Assembly (NCBI GenBank): GCA_030765065.1
Contig: CM060983.1
Coordinates: forward strand, 229,295,528 to 229,359,527
DNA length: 64,000 nucleotides
Reading direction: 5' to 3'
Source: Deroplatys truncata
Lineage: Eukaryota; Arthropoda; Insecta; Mantodea; Mantidae
Shown here: positions 44,364-56,243 of the stretch, one piece after another
Position numbering within the stretch: position 1 is the stretch's first letter
How the letters are laid out: the number at the start of each line of letters is the position of its first letter
The notes under the pieces: generated by a model
Seen by the model: only the letters and a program-made list of their open reading frames with translations
Databases searched by the model: none
What the model was told of the DNA's origin: nothing
Position numbers and translations under genes: made by a program

Positions 44364-47300
44364 CAGGGTTACGATTTTTAGGTGCGCACCTTTTTTCTTA
44401 GGGTAAGTTAAAGCTGTGCGGAAAGATATCACAGTGTGAAATTTTGTTTCTAGCTGCGAAAAGAGACATTTTTTCTCGCACCTTTTTCCCTTTTTGGGAC
44501 CTTTACCCCTTTTTGGCACCTTTATCCCATTTTCCCCCAACCATGCCCATAATCCCCTTTTTTCCTTTAAGTTTCATTCCAATTTATTCTTTAACTTTCA
44601 AGTAACGTCTCCTCGGCTTGCTGTGTACGTGCGAATAGTAAGCCTACCTCTTTCAGTAAACGCCGCGCGGGAATTGAAAGCACACCCGCAACAATGGAAA
44701 ATAATTGTGTGTTCGACGAAAACCTCTTTCTCTCGCTTTACCGCTATAAATTAGCCCGCAATAATGCAATTGACAATGAGCTGATGTATCCCACCAGAAT
44801 CAGTAGCCTGCTGTTCGTGAATGTGAGTTTGTTACTGTGAGAGACGTCATCTGTTTGCGTGGAGGCGAAGGCTGGGCACGCAGAGACGGCAGTAACCTCA
44901 CCCGCGCAGTTCCGGGAATTATTAAGACTGGGTTCTGCTCGAAACTACTAGAAATCGCTGAGACTGAAGTACCAGCATGAATGAGAACATTCTGATAATT
45001 GCCGCGGTGTTATAAGAGAATGTGGACCGCGAATGGGCGCAAGAGTGAGTTGTGTGACAGTCGCATTGTGTTAGCAAGCGAACTAGTGTTAGCTCTATGT
45101 TACATTACCAAACGAGTGTACTAGTACTAGGTTTCACCATGCCAAAGGTATCCAGTGCTCGATTTATTGTTCTGGCTGAGGAATTCAAACAAGATTTCAT
45201 AGACACTGATGGCACTGTTATGCAATGTAGTATTTGTGATTCAGCAATTTTGTTAGATGAAAAACACCAGTGAGATCACATCAAACAACATATTTCCAGC
45301 TCAAAGCATTAAATGAACAAGACTCTTCAAGCAAACAAATCACGGCAACCTCTATTACGAAATGCGTTTCAACAGAGTTCTTCAAGAAGCCAAAATTTGA
45401 AGGAATTAAAAATTAATTTGTCTGCAGCTCTTACACAAGCAGGAATTCCTCTGAATAAGGTGAACCATCCAGCCTTCAAGGGATTTGTTGAAAAATACAC
45501 AAAGATTTCAATGCCCGATGAGAGTACTTTAAGAAAAAACTACATGGAGCCTGTTTACCAAGAAACCATAGAAAGAATCAAGGAGAAAGTGTCTGATTGC
45601 GATGTGGGAATCATTGTGGATGAAACCATAGACTCAATGGAACGATATGTTTTGAACATTTTAGTTTTTCCCTTAGCAGGGGAGAAAGAGAAGCCCATGT
45701 TGTTAAAAATGTACGAGCTGCAGAAAGCCAATGCCAGTACAGTAATGCAATCCATTATGAACTTCTGCCAAAAACTCTGGTCTACTGGTACCGAGTTTGA
45801 AAAACTTCTTGTGGTTACGGACCAGGCTCCATGCATGGTTTCAGCTGTTAACCAATTGAAACCTTTATTTCCTAACTTGAAGCATGTGATATGCTTGGCT
45901 CATGCCCTTCGTAGGGTTTTGAATCCATAAGGAACGAATACGACATCGCAAATCAATTCATCGCTGAAGAAGATTTTACTGAAAGCTCTGAGCCGTGTTG
46001 TTTACTACAGGGAAATCTCTGGCCTGCCCCCTTCAAATTTTCCGGTCATTACTAATGGGGATCTTGGATTGAGTGTGCTGCTATGTTGTGTGAGAATTTT
46101 GGCAAAATTAAACTGTTTGTGCTTTCTTTGGATCCATCCGACGCAGGTGCAATTTCCAAGGCACAGCAACTTCTGTTACCGGAGAAAATACATAATTTGC
46201 AGACAGAACTATATTGTGTCCATAGTTACAAGTACCTGCCTGCAGCTATTAAACGATTGGAAGAACAAGGTATGGAAAGGGAAAAACATTGGGATATTTT
46301 TACTTCCGTGAGGGAGAAGTTAGATGACTTTGCCAAAGACAAACTTGAATCTAGTCTTCAGAAGAATCCAGACATTGAGGAATTCGCCACATCTGTAGAG
46401 TTGCCATTCCGAGTGAATACAAGGTTTGCCCCACTGGTTTCTGTGGATGTTGAAAGAAGCTTTAGCATGTACAAAGATATTCTATCTCCTAATAGAAACA
46501 GGCTTACTTTTAAAAATGTGGAGATGCTTAATGTCTTGAAGTACAACAGCTTCATGTTTTTTCCTTCTTTTGATGAGTGATAATTTGATGTACTTGTTTG
46601 TAGTTCAATAAATTAGAATATAGGAAAGAGAAATCGTCGAATTAGTTAAGAGAATGTACAACTTAAATTAACCCAAAATCTCAAAAATTCTAAAAAAAAT
46701 CTAAAAAAAATATGTTCCCAAAAATTCTCCATTGCTTGTAGTTTTAGAATCCACTTTTATTTTGGACCTAGCGAACGCTTCAGCATCATTACGAGACTTT
46801 TTAAATACCCTTGCGCATTTGGTTGGTAGCTGTTTATATTTTTAAAACTTTATTTTAAGGGTTTCTTTTTTTTCAACATTTCTGCATATTCAAAATGTTC
46901 CACATGATGTAGTTTTTATCCATTCATATTGACATTTTTATGCTTATTACAAAAACCCAAATAAATAAAACTGTCATATAATTTTTCTGTGTAATGAATA
47001 GTTTTTGCGCTACTAATTTTTTAAGATAACAGTGTATACAAAAAAACGAAAAAATGCAAATACAAAACTGCAAAACTTTTTTTCTCTTAAACTAAGAATG
47101 ATAGAAAAAAATTATATGACAGACTTGTAGTTCCTTGACATAGAAGCAACATAAGATTATTTTGTTTTGAAAAATGCACCATGTGTTGCATTTTGCATAT
47201 ACCCGTAATTTTATATTTTGAAAATTAATAACTTGAAAACTGATTTAGATTTTGAATTGAAATTCACAAACAATTATATCTAAAGAAGACTGACATGTGG

Positions 47301-47431
47301 TTAAAATTCCAGCCCAATTGAATGGATAATTTAGAAAATAGCAATTTAAGTTTTGCATCCCCTTAAATAAAGCAGCACCTTATTTGAGCACCTTTTCCAT
47401 CTGAAATTTGCACCTAAAAATCCTAACCCTG
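44364..47431 (+). mobile_element. hAT-1 element, complete length (3068 bp)
   Basis: The left end reads CAGGGTTACGATTTTTAGG and the complement of the right end reads CAGGGTTAGGATTTTTAGG, followed by TGC in both. The 8-bp flanks GTTATTAC (44356-44363) and TTTATTAC (47432-47439) differ by one base, consistent with an aged hAT target duplication. The transposase occupies 45139-46580; about 850 bp of AT-rich non-coding sequence follows. A deleted relative lies at 4826-5357. Confidence 0.95.
45139..46580 (+). pseudogene. hAT transposase, CGGBP1-like N-terminus, disrupted
   Basis: The start ATGCCAAAGG at 45139 is followed by a BED/CGGBP1-like zinc finger (CSIC, then HIKQHI) that contains one in-frame stop where a Trp is expected; a second stop follows SSSKH. 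The frame 45313-45930 holds DVGIIVDETIDSMERYVLNI and VVTDQAPCMVSAVNQLKP with CLAHALRRVLNP, in the positions of the catalytic core of hAT proteins. After another stop and a frameshift near 46050, the frame 46083-46580 carries WGSWIECAAMLCENFG-type residues at its start, FATSVELPFRVNTRF and the dimerisation segment VDVERSFSMYKDIL with NRNRLTFKNVEML. About two stops and two frameshift or stop events make it inactive. Human CGGBP1 is a domesticated hAT relative, so family similarity is expected; this copy is an ordinary transposon. Confidence 0.88.
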
Positions 47432-47439
47432 TTTATTAC

Positions 47440-47535
47440 GTTCTCTACTACTTGCAAGTAGGGGAATGGTTGTAAATCGATACCGAGATTTCCCTGGAAA
47501 TACACGTTTTGATGCTCCCTGAATAAAACAAAAAT
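47440..47535 (-). repeat. R1 terminal fragment beside the hAT-1 end
   Basis: GTTCTCTACTACTTGCAAGTAG and ACCGAGATTTCCCTGGAAAT-like sequence mark an R1 terminus in minus orientation. It is joined through an A-rich linker to a plus-strand R1 copy, repeating the head-to-head pattern seen at 41455. Confidence 0.7.
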
Positions 47536-48360
47536 AGAAAAGCATGATGTGTTACACTCACATGACTTTCTCTACTCTTGTACAGACGCTTATTCTCCAT
47601 CTACTTCAGTTAATCGAGATAAATATTTGCAGAAACTATCTTATTGCTAATTTTCTTGTAGATGCAAGGGGAATATGGTAGGCTTTAAGCGATAGTCAAA
47701 TATTTTAAGAGCTGGTTGCTATGTGGCGCATTCTATTCTCCTTGTATGTCCAGGACATAAAAAACGAATAACGAATTCCCATTTGATAAAAAGTATAAGT
47801 ATTGGAAAATTCAAAGAAATAACAAGGAATATCTCGGAAATGGTTCACTCCACACACAAAATGTATATGACAAATTGTATGTTTTAACGAGATCTACACT
47901 TTTTGTGTAGTAAAATTTTGTCTATCTATTAACGGTTTACCGTTATTCTAAAGCTATTCAGAAAGAAGAAGACTTTGGGGACTATTCTAGAAAATTCAAG
48001 ATATACATTTTATTTGTCATGAAAATATCTTAAATATATGATGTTTTAATCAAAATCATTAGAGGCATTTTTGAGAAAATCAAATTTTAGAGAAAGTTCC
48101 ATATACAGGGTAATCTGAGACGAGAGGATTGTGTTGAAAATCTTCGTGTCGCATCTTTGGAAGATACTGAACCCAAATACCGAGTTTGGTATTTATCCCA
48201 ATTTTCGTTTTTAGTTATACTCTTCATAGACACACACCACATGAACCTTTTTACAAAAGTGCTTTTTTGGATTCAGGGGCCTCAAAACATGTATTTCCGG
48301 TGAAATCTCGGTACAGAATGCAATACTTCCCCTACTTAACACGTAGTAGAGAAAGTAAAA
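47536..48360 (+). repeat. R1 repeat, near full length
   Basis: A clear copy from GATGTGTTACACTCACATG to ACGTAGTAGAGAAAGTAAAAA with all R1 blocks and a short CA tract. Confidence 0.85.
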
Positions 48361-48361
48361 A

Positions 48362-48540
48362 TGCCCATGTTCGTGTGTGTGAGTAAACAGCGTGAAACGT
48401 TGGTTAGATACGAAGCTTGGTATTTAACTTCAAGGGTGTGAGAAGAACATTTTCAAGAAAATCACCCAACCCCAAACTACCTTTTGCATGAAAACAATTT
48501 TCGCTATTTTTTATTTTCTCAAAAATGGCTGTATGAATAA
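48362..48540 (-). repeat. R1 fragment, tail-to-tail with preceding copy
   Basis: TTCGTGTGTGTGAGTAAACAG, GCTTGGTATTTAACTTCAAG and TCTCAAAAATGGCTG are internal R1 blocks in minus orientation, directly after a plus copy. Confidence 0.65.
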
Positions 48541-48950
48541 ACTTTAATGAACATCATAAATAAATAAATAGATATAACATTGCAATTATAACTTAGATAA
48601 TAAAACATCATTAAATAATATTTTACTATTCAAAACTATTCTTTCATACAAAAGAAAGCCAATAAATTGTTGTGAGTGTTTACAAAATACAGTGCGTACA
48701 TACAAACTAGATAACGTTTGCAAGCTCATATTATGATCGTTGTGAGCCTCTCTGGTTCCCATTTAACAGTGACTATGCCGGACCATCACACAGATAAACC
48801 TTTACAATTTACCCCTTCCCTCTATGTGGTTGTAATAAGCGTCCGAACTGGCCACCATGATGGCGGATGCAAGATCTCAGTCTAACCATCATCGTCAGCC
48901 TAACCCGGTGTTATGTCACAGCAAGCTAAGATGATACGTTCCCTGAGCTG
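48541..48950. other. No recognisable gene
   Basis: AT-rich sequence with no supported feature. Confidence 0.4.
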
Positions 48951-48959
48951 TTGAGGGGA

Positions 48960-49851
48960 CATTGGCCGCTCCTGGTACACAATATCTTTAAGACAACCCC
49001 ATTAGAAGAAATCTAATGGGGTTAGATCCGGTGAGCGTGCTGGCAACCCTATTGGCCCATGCTGTCCGAACCATCGCTCAGGGTAGGTGGCATCGAGATA
49101 AGCCGTTACACGACGGGCCGAGTGAGCTGACGCCCCATCATGTTGGTATCACATAGTCGGTTCTGCAAGAGCATTTCATCCAGTAGAGTGGGCAGCTGGT
49201 GTTGTAGAAAGTGGATATATCGATTCCCAGTGAGTTGGCCATCATAAAAATACGGGCCTATTAGATGATCATCGACTATACCAGCCCAAGCTTTGAACCC
49301 CCATCGGACTTGTAAGGCTGCCTCTCGCATCCAATGTGGTTTACAGAGCTCCAGTGAAGCATGTTGTGGCGATTTATATGGCCTGTGTTGTAGAACCCTA
49401 CTTCGTCTGTAAATATCAGTTGCCAACAAATATGTGGATCTTATTCAGTTTGTAGTATGATCCACCTAGCGAACGCTACTCTCCGTCCATGGTCCGGCTG
49501 CAGTAGCTCCTGGTGTAGAAGGGTGAAACTTTGCACGATGTAGTATTCTCCACCCGGAAGATTCGCTAATATTGAAATGCCTGTGAATGCCCCTCGTACT
49601 ACAATGCGGATGCTGGTCAGTCACACGATCCGTCGTTGCTTGGTCACAGACAGGATGATCTCTTCGTGGATGTGGTGTCTTGTGCAGTGTTCCTGATTCG
49701 AGAAGGCGGTTCGCAACTCGCAAAAACGTGTGATCTGTAGGAAGTGTTCAACGCAGAAACCTCTGTTCGTACAGAGATGTGCCTCCGTTGTATTCTGCTG
49801 CGCTTCCCCGTAAACTAACAGCATGTCCAGATACTCTCTGTTTGAAAACAC
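48960..49851 (-). pseudogene. DUF4817-type Tc1/mariner-like transposase, near complete, frameshifted
   Basis: On the minus strand the protein starts at 49851 with FSNREYLDMLLVYGEAQQNT, the typical N-terminus of the arthropod transposases annotated with DUF4817. It is followed in a second frame (49466-49723) by RVANRLLESGTLHKTPHPRR and TRGIHRHFNISESSGWRILH (HTH). The catalytic part (49106-49429) has EALQVRWGF-like residues and GIVDDHLIGPYFYDGQLTGN. The C-terminus reads VTAYLDATYPERWFGQHGPI and LPARSPDLTPLDFF, with the third acidic residue. A stop follows near 49005 before WGCLKDIVYQERP. At least two frameshifts make it inactive. The order and length fit the family. It is related in type to 35724-36420 and 17507-18128, but the copies are not recent duplicates of each other. 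Confidence 0.88.
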
Positions 49852-49859
49852 TCTTCCAC

Positions 49860-50740
49860 AGTGAGCACGAACGGTTGGAACTTCGTATTTATAGGCAAAT
49901 CCAATTTCTAGTGCATTCGTAAAGAAATCGTGATGTTCTATTACGTTCTCAAAACATGCACAGAAATGAACAAACAGCTCATTTACCCGCAGCCGTATTG
50001 GAACTTCCGAACTTCAGCATGACTGTCCAACCACCGTAAACCTAACCAGCAGGCTGGTGTCAGCACCATCTGTAAGTGTAGGGTTGCCTAGTTACCAATC
50101 CGCAAGACGGTGTGTGTGTGTGTGTGTAAAATTATTTAGAAAAACTGAATACATTGTGAGCACCAGGAATATAGGCCCTAGCTTAAGGAATTAGGTATCT
50201 GGGTTAAGTATTAGAGATATTTACTTATTTGTACTTATATAGACAAATAAACATTTACAAAAATAACTTTCTTTTCTCAGGTAAGTTAAGAATTATTACA
50301 ATTATTGTTGTATTTGTTGCTGGGGGAGACTGCAGTTGTATCAGTTTGTTCATGATCCTAACGATTATGCAATACATACTATTTCACATTTTCAGGGCTA
50401 TGTAACTAAGATTTTGTGAACACCGAAAGTACATACTTACGAGCTGCTACTAAATAGTTTTGTTATAGCTGTTCAGTGCGAGTTAGTTTCGGGGAGAGAA
50501 AAGTATACGACTGTTTACATTCCTTTTCTCTGCATGCTGCATATATATACACTAGAAATGTGTTCTAGGCTCGTGAGTTTTGAAAGGAATGCCTATAACA
50601 CACATATACATAAGCATAGAGACATAAATTAAACCAAGGACAGTTCTACTCTGTTAAATAATATGCAGCCTAACTTTGTATTACTAATGACACAATTACT
50701 AAGAATGATACATTACGAATGTTGTATAATACATTAATTG
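49860..50740. other. No recognisable gene; TG microsatellite
   Basis: A (TG)n tract of about 20 bp lies at 50110-50128. The rest shows short frames only. Confidence 0.4.
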
Positions 50741-50744
50741 TATT

Positions 50745-51650
50745 CCTACACTACGATTCACTCAAGCTATTGTTCATGGATTTGAAAATGGACAATATAC
50801 ACCGACCGTGTTCTTGAATGTCACCCAAGCTATTGATAGTGTGGCACGATGGCCTTCCCCAGTACTTGCTGGAAGTTGTTGCTAGTCGACAGTTCGCCGT
50901 CGATACAGGTGGCACATGTTCTTGACCGCTGGTGTCCCTCAAGGTTTCACCCTGGCTCCACATGTGTGCAGTGTTTTCTCTTCCCAACCTCGAGCTTGCA
51001 GAAGTGGCGTTATATGCTGACGACACAGTTATTTACTGCTCCCATCACGATCTTCCTATTACTGTTGCTGCTCTGCAGGATTCCTTGACCTCTCTTATTC
51101 ACTGGTGCTCTACCTGAACCCCCACAAGGGAGAGACGAAACGTTTGTTTCTCCACACCGTTCGTTCACCCCTCCCCATCCTTGTATATCCTAACACCTGT
51201 ATTCCCGTCTCCTCTCCGGCGCCCACATATCAACCGTACTGGCTTCAGCCCGGCTTTCTCAGCTCCATACGCTACTCAACACACGTACATCTCTCCTGGA
51301 CTGGATTCCTGTTTATTGTTATGTTGTTCTCTTATTCGCTCTATTCCGACCTACGCTGCTCCTATCTGGGGTGGAGCTTGCAAATCCCACCTACATCGTT
51401 GCAGGTAATTCAGAACAAGGTGCTACCAATGCTCCCTGGTTCGAGCGCAACCAAACACTCGGCCTTCTGCTTGTACAGCAGCTCATTCGCCAAACCGTAT
51501 GCCGTTTCTTCTTCCGTCCAGTCCTGGAACTGTGGCGCCGGACAACGGGCTTCAGAAAGCCCCTAGCTCAAGATATCCTACTTAGTTTCACCTCAAGCTC
51601 CGAAGACTCCAACCTTTAGTTCCTTAAAGACTCTTCCCTTGTATCTGTGC
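50745..51650 (+). pseudogene. Jockey-like LINE reverse transcriptase remnant
   Basis: Pieces of a reverse transcriptase are readable in shifting frames. FENGQYTPTVFLNVTQAID (about 50780) matches the FLDVAQAFDRVWH motif, GVPQGFTLAPH (about 50935) matches GVPQGSLLSP, and LAEVALYADDTVIYC (about 51000) contains the catalytic YADD. Downstream, RSIPTYAAPIWGGACKSHLH and LQVIQNKVLPML (about 51340-51430), then APWFERNQTL, correspond to the conserved C-terminal region of Jockey-type elements. Frameshifts lie between every block, and the 5' end with the endonuclease is missing. It is a dead fragment. Confidence 0.85.
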
Positions 51651-52290
51651 ACTTCCTCTTCTGTGATACATGCGTTGTTACGTTCGAGGAGCTACACTGA
51701 CGTAGCCAACCTCTACAGCTGTTCTTTCCTTGGAGCATTGTTGCTGATCGACCTTTTGTAAAAGAATAACAAAAGTGTTCTTATAACATCCGACCGGCTC
51801 GGAACGAAGTAGGTCTCTTACATATTGCTTCTGATACTTTAGAGTGCAGTTCCTATACTTTATTTCGCATATCTCTAAAGCACAGAACACTCCTATGCAA
51901 TTTAAAACCGCTCAGCTTATTATGGAGCAGGCCGAGGCCCACCTTGAGAGGCGAATGATCGCGCACTGTTTCGCCAAGCTTAAAGAAAGCCCGAAACGTG
52001 GTACCACAACACGATAATGTTAATTCTGTAACACTCAACCCGGTTTATTGCCAGCCTGCCACGGCTAGTGTTGCAAACCTTATCTACACAAATGTACGTG
52101 GCGGGTTCTCAGCTATGTCTCATTGTTTACAACAGGATCCTTTATTTTTAAATTTATTTTTTCTTAAAGTTTAATAATATGAGGCCTTTAATTTCTAATA
52201 ATTTTGCTACACCTCTTCTACGTTGGTAGGTTGAATTCCAGCCCCACATGGCTATTAAAGTCGCCCACCATATCAAACAAGGCTTAGGCA
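51651..52290. other. No recognisable gene
   Basis: The two minus-strand frames at 51678-51890 and 51853-52038 have no recognisable similarity. Part of this stretch may be LINE 3' sequence. Confidence 0.4.
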
Positions 52291-52294
52291 CCTG

Positions 52295-54036
52295 GAGAAC
52301 GAGTTCCGTGAGGCAGTCAGATCTACGTGTTTGGGGTATACTACTGTTATCGATAGCAATAACACAACAGCTGTGGCTCCAGGAGAACGTGTTCCGTGAG
52401 GCAGTCAGATCTACGTGTTTGGGGTATACTACTGTTATCGATAGCAATAACACAACAGCTGTGGCTCCAGGAGAACGAGTTCCGTGAGGCAGTCAGATCT
52501 ACGTGTTTGGGGTATACTACTGTTATCGATAGCAATAACACAACAGCTGTGGCACCAGGAGAACGAGTTCCGGGAGGCAGTCAGATCTACGTGTTTGGGG
52601 TATACTACTGTTATTGATAGCAATAACACAACAGCTGTGGCACCTGGAGAACGTGTTCCGTGAGGCAGTCAGATCTACGTGTTTGGGGTATACTACTGTT
52701 ATCGATAGCAATAACACAACAGCTGTGGCTCCAGGAGAACGAGTTCCGTGAGGCAGTCAGATCTACGTGTTTGGGGTATACTACTGTTATCGATAGCAAT
52801 AACACAACAGCTGTGGCTCCAGGAGAACGTGTTCCGTGAGGCAGTCAGATCTACGTGTTTGGGGTATACTACTGTTATCGATAGCAATAACACAACAGCT
52901 GTGGCTCCAGGAGAACGTGTTCCGTGAGGCAGTCAGATCTACGTGTTTGGGGTATACTACTGTTATCGATAGCAATAACACAACAGCTGTGGCTCCAGGA
53001 GAACGTGTTCCGTGAGGCAGTCAGATCTACGTGTTTGGGGGTATAATACTGTTATCGATAGCAATAACACAACAGCTGTGGCTCCAGGAGAACGAGTTCC
53101 GTGTGGTAGTCAGATCTACGTGTTTGGGGTATACTACTGTTATCGATAGCAATAACACAACAGCTGTGGCACCTGGAGAACGAGTTCCGTGAGGCAGTCA
53201 GATCTACGTGTTTGGGGTATACTACTGTTATCGATAGCAATAACACAACAGCTGTGGCTCCAGGAGAACGTGATCCGTGAGGCAGTCAGATCTACGTGTT
53301 TGGGGTATACTACTGTTATCGATAGCAATAACACAACAGCTGTGGCTCCAGGAGAACGTGTTCCGTGAGGCAGTCAGATCTACGTGTTTGGGGTATAATA
53401 CTGTTATCGATAGCAATAACACAACAGCTGTGGCTCCAGGAGAACGTGTTCCGTGAGGCAGTCAGATCTACGTGTTTGGGGTATACTACTGTTATCGATA
53501 GCAATAACACAACAGCTGTGGCTCCAGGAGAACGTGTTCCGTGAGGCAGTCAGATCTACGTGTTTGGGGTATACTACTGTTATCGATAGCAATAACACAA
53601 CAGCTGTGGCTCCAGGAGAACGAGTTCCGTGAGGCAGTCAGATCTACGCTGTTTGGGGTATAATACTGTTATCGATAGCAATAACACAACAGCTGTGGCT
53701 CCAGGAGAACGTGTTCCGTGAGGCAGTCAGATCTACGTGTTTGGGGTATAATACTGTTATCGATAGCAATAACACAACAGCTGTGGCACCAGGAGAACGT
53801 GTTCCGTGAGGCAGTCAGATCTACGTGTTTGGGGTATACTACTGTTATCGATAGCAATAACACAACAGCTGTGGCTCCAGGAGAACGTGTTCCGTGAGGC
53901 AGTCAGATCTACGTGTTTGGGGTATAATACTGTTATCGATAGCAATAACACAACAGCTGTGGCTCCAGGAGAACGAGTTCCGTGAGGCAGTCAGATCTAC
54001 GTGTTTGGGGTATAATACTGTTATCGATAGCAATAG
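52295..54036. repeat. 88-bp satellite, about 20 copies
   Basis: Units start GAGAACGWGTTCCGTGAGGC and repeat every 88 bp, with two 89-bp units (single-base insertions at about 53040 and 53648). The array begins abruptly after CTTAGGCACCTG and ends at ATCGATAGCAATAG. Each unit has the palindrome TATCGATA and the inverted hexamer TGTTAT/ATAACA 8 bp apart. Units differ at few positions, so the array is young or homogenised. The repeated 64-codon minus-strand frames are a by-product of the repeat. Confidence 0.97.
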
Positions 54037-54505
54037 TTCCAGGAGCACTGTCTTTCATGTAAAGTTACTCCTCCACTAGCATTAGGAAAATCATTATAAG
54101 CTGAACCCACATATAGTTGTCTCGAAAATGGGTTTCTTGTAAGCATGGTTTCTGGGTAGAAGTTGAAGAAACTCATACTGTGCTATAAAGGCTATTTATA
54201 TCCCATTGTAGAATATTGCAAAACATAACTGGAACTTTACTGATGCAGAGAGGTTAGTTTTCTGCCATGCATTTACTCGCAACCTTTTCTCTATTCGGCC
54301 TTTGCTTTTTAATAGGGGGAAATTGTATTCACTAGGCCTTCTACGTTGTCTGTAACTTCTAGTAAGGGGAGATATGATTTCTGTGCTATCCATGTTCTCA
54401 TAAAAACTTTTAAGTTAGGAAAAGGTGTGGATTGTCGCTCATTAGCTAGCCTTCATTAAACTGAGATTGTTTTCTCAGATTTGGTTCGTCTTGGTTTTCT
54501 GAGAT
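54037..54505. other. No recognisable gene
   Basis: Unique-looking sequence after the satellite with short frames only. Confidence 0.4.
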
Positions 54506-54509
54506 AGAA

Positions 54510-54860
54510 TATAAAAATAGTTTGTAGAGGAGTGAGTGCCAATGCAACACATGTGCAAGTTCTTTGGTTTCTCAGGAGTTCCTGCAAACACTACGTATCT
54601 AATGCTGTCTTAGACAACAACACAGTATGTGTTTATTTAATTAACAAGGAAGTAAATAGAAAAATCTTGTGTTATTTGACATGTCCTTTTCTACTTCTCT
54701 TCTACAAAACCTTATTCTTCTATTTCTTGTTAATAGTTACACATTCCCACATTTCGGTGAAGGTATAAGAAGAATACACCAAACTTAAGAGATAGTCAAA
54801 TCCTGTATAAGTGGATCGCTATGTGAGGGCTTTGAAATACCATTCTCTTTGTATGACCAA
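54510..54860. repeat. R1 fragments in both orientations
   Basis: AAAATAGTTTGTAGAGGAGTG (54513-54560) is a minus-strand R1 end. TTTGACATGTCCTTTTCTAC to CCATTCTCTTTGTATGACC (54676-54860) is a diverged plus-strand R1 start. Confidence 0.6.
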
Positions 54861-54869
54861 GAGAGCAAA

Positions 54870-55690
54870 ATACTCCACCATTGGTATATTCACATGACTT
54901 TCTCTGCACTCTGTCGCTTATTAGTGGATATACAAACTATTCTTACAAACGATTATTTCCTCATCTACTACATTTTAATCCAAATAAACCTTTGCAGAAA
55001 TAGCTACATTACACATTTTGTTATAGATACAAAGAGAACAGCGATAGTCAAATGTTTAACAACTGGACGCTATATGCTGTCTTAAAATTCCATACTGTTT
55101 CCATGACATCGCGAGAAACAAGTGAATGTTGACACGACTTTAAGAGAATGACCAAGTAATGAACAATAACAGATATCTCGAAAATGACTTATGCCAAAAA
55201 CGTTATTTGAAATAAAGTGTGTGTTTTACGTAGATCTACATTTTTTGTGTAGTACGTTTCGTCTATGACTTAACGTTTACCAGTTACACGACATTATAAA
55301 AAATTCCTTCCGAGTGAAGGGGATTTCACAGATTATTCACAGAAAATTCCAGATATATATCTTTAATACGCTGTATTTTAATAAAAATCGTTGGGGCAAT
55401 TTTTTTGGAAATTAAAATATTTCGAAAAATCTTCCATGTAAAGGACAGTTAGGGGTGAGGTGATTTTCTTAAACCTTATTGTTTCGCGTGTTTGGATGTT
55501 ACTGAACCTAAATATCAACTTTGGTATTTATCCGACTTTTCAATTTTTAGTAATATTGTTCACAGGCATAGGCGCGCGCGGACTTTTTCATTTATTCATT
55601 TTTGATTCAGTGGTCCTCCGGTGGAATGTCGGTATCTAATGTTTGGTTGGAATGCAATACCTTTTCTACCTGATATGCACGTGGCAACTA
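54870..55690 (+). repeat. R1 repeat, subfamily B
   Basis: The copy has the subfamily-B block ATGACATCGCGAGAAACAAG and the same order as 42652-43455. Its 3' end is degraded after GGAATGCAATACC, and a CG-rich tract replaces the CA repeat. Confidence 0.78.
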
Positions 55691-55884
55691 ATGAGAAGGT
55701 GGACTTCAAATTATGAAAAATGAAGTTTTTGGAATGTAATGGACATTACTACCTGGTACTAATGGATCATCAGAAGAGTTGTTTTTTTAATGTAGGCTTT
55801 GGTTTGATGAAAGGAATCACAGTACTGTTCAAAATGTAAAGTCCCTGTTACCAAGGACGTTTACAACAAATGTATAGCAAAGTC

Positions 55885-56102
55885 GCAGATTGAGTTTTAT
55901 TTATGGACGCTCTGCTGTGGTTCCTAGCATTCCATTCTATGTTCGGCGTGAAAGACTTCTTTATCAGGTTTGAGGTTCTTTTACGTGCTGTAAGTCTTCA
56001 ACATGGGACCACCGGCTTTACCTCCTTTCCGAAGGAAAGCCATACTAAGGATTTTTACGCCCGAAAAACTCCATCGCCCTCCGCCGGGTTTGAACCCACG
56101 AC
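55885..56102 (-). mobile_element. SINE family A copy, head-truncated
   Basis: On the minus strand the B box (GGTTCAAACCC), body and AATAAAACTCAATCTG tail are present, but the A-box half is absent: the copy ends at GACCT(AT) just before the B box. The frame at 55903-56214 is incidental. Confidence 0.88.
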
Positions 56103-56243
56103 CTATCACATAAGATACACACTAAAAATGCAATTCATAAACTTCGTGGGCACTATAAAGAGGATTCTCCAAGAGTATAGATTCAACATGCTCTTTAAAA
56201 TAAATAGAATTTAACTATCCGATTCCTTCGGGCAGTGAGTATA

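Noticed and set aside
45139..46580. A domesticated CGGBP1-like host gene
   Set aside because: In-frame stops and frameshifts, together with intact hAT ends and target duplication, show a decayed transposon.
52295..54036. CRISPR array
   Set aside because: The repeats are contiguous 88-mers with no unique spacers, in animal DNA without cas genes. The same applies to the 85-bp array.
52154..54048. A ladder of 64-codon minus-strand frames
   Set aside because: The frames repeat every 88 bp because the satellite repeats. A unit length not divisible by three means no continuous protein.
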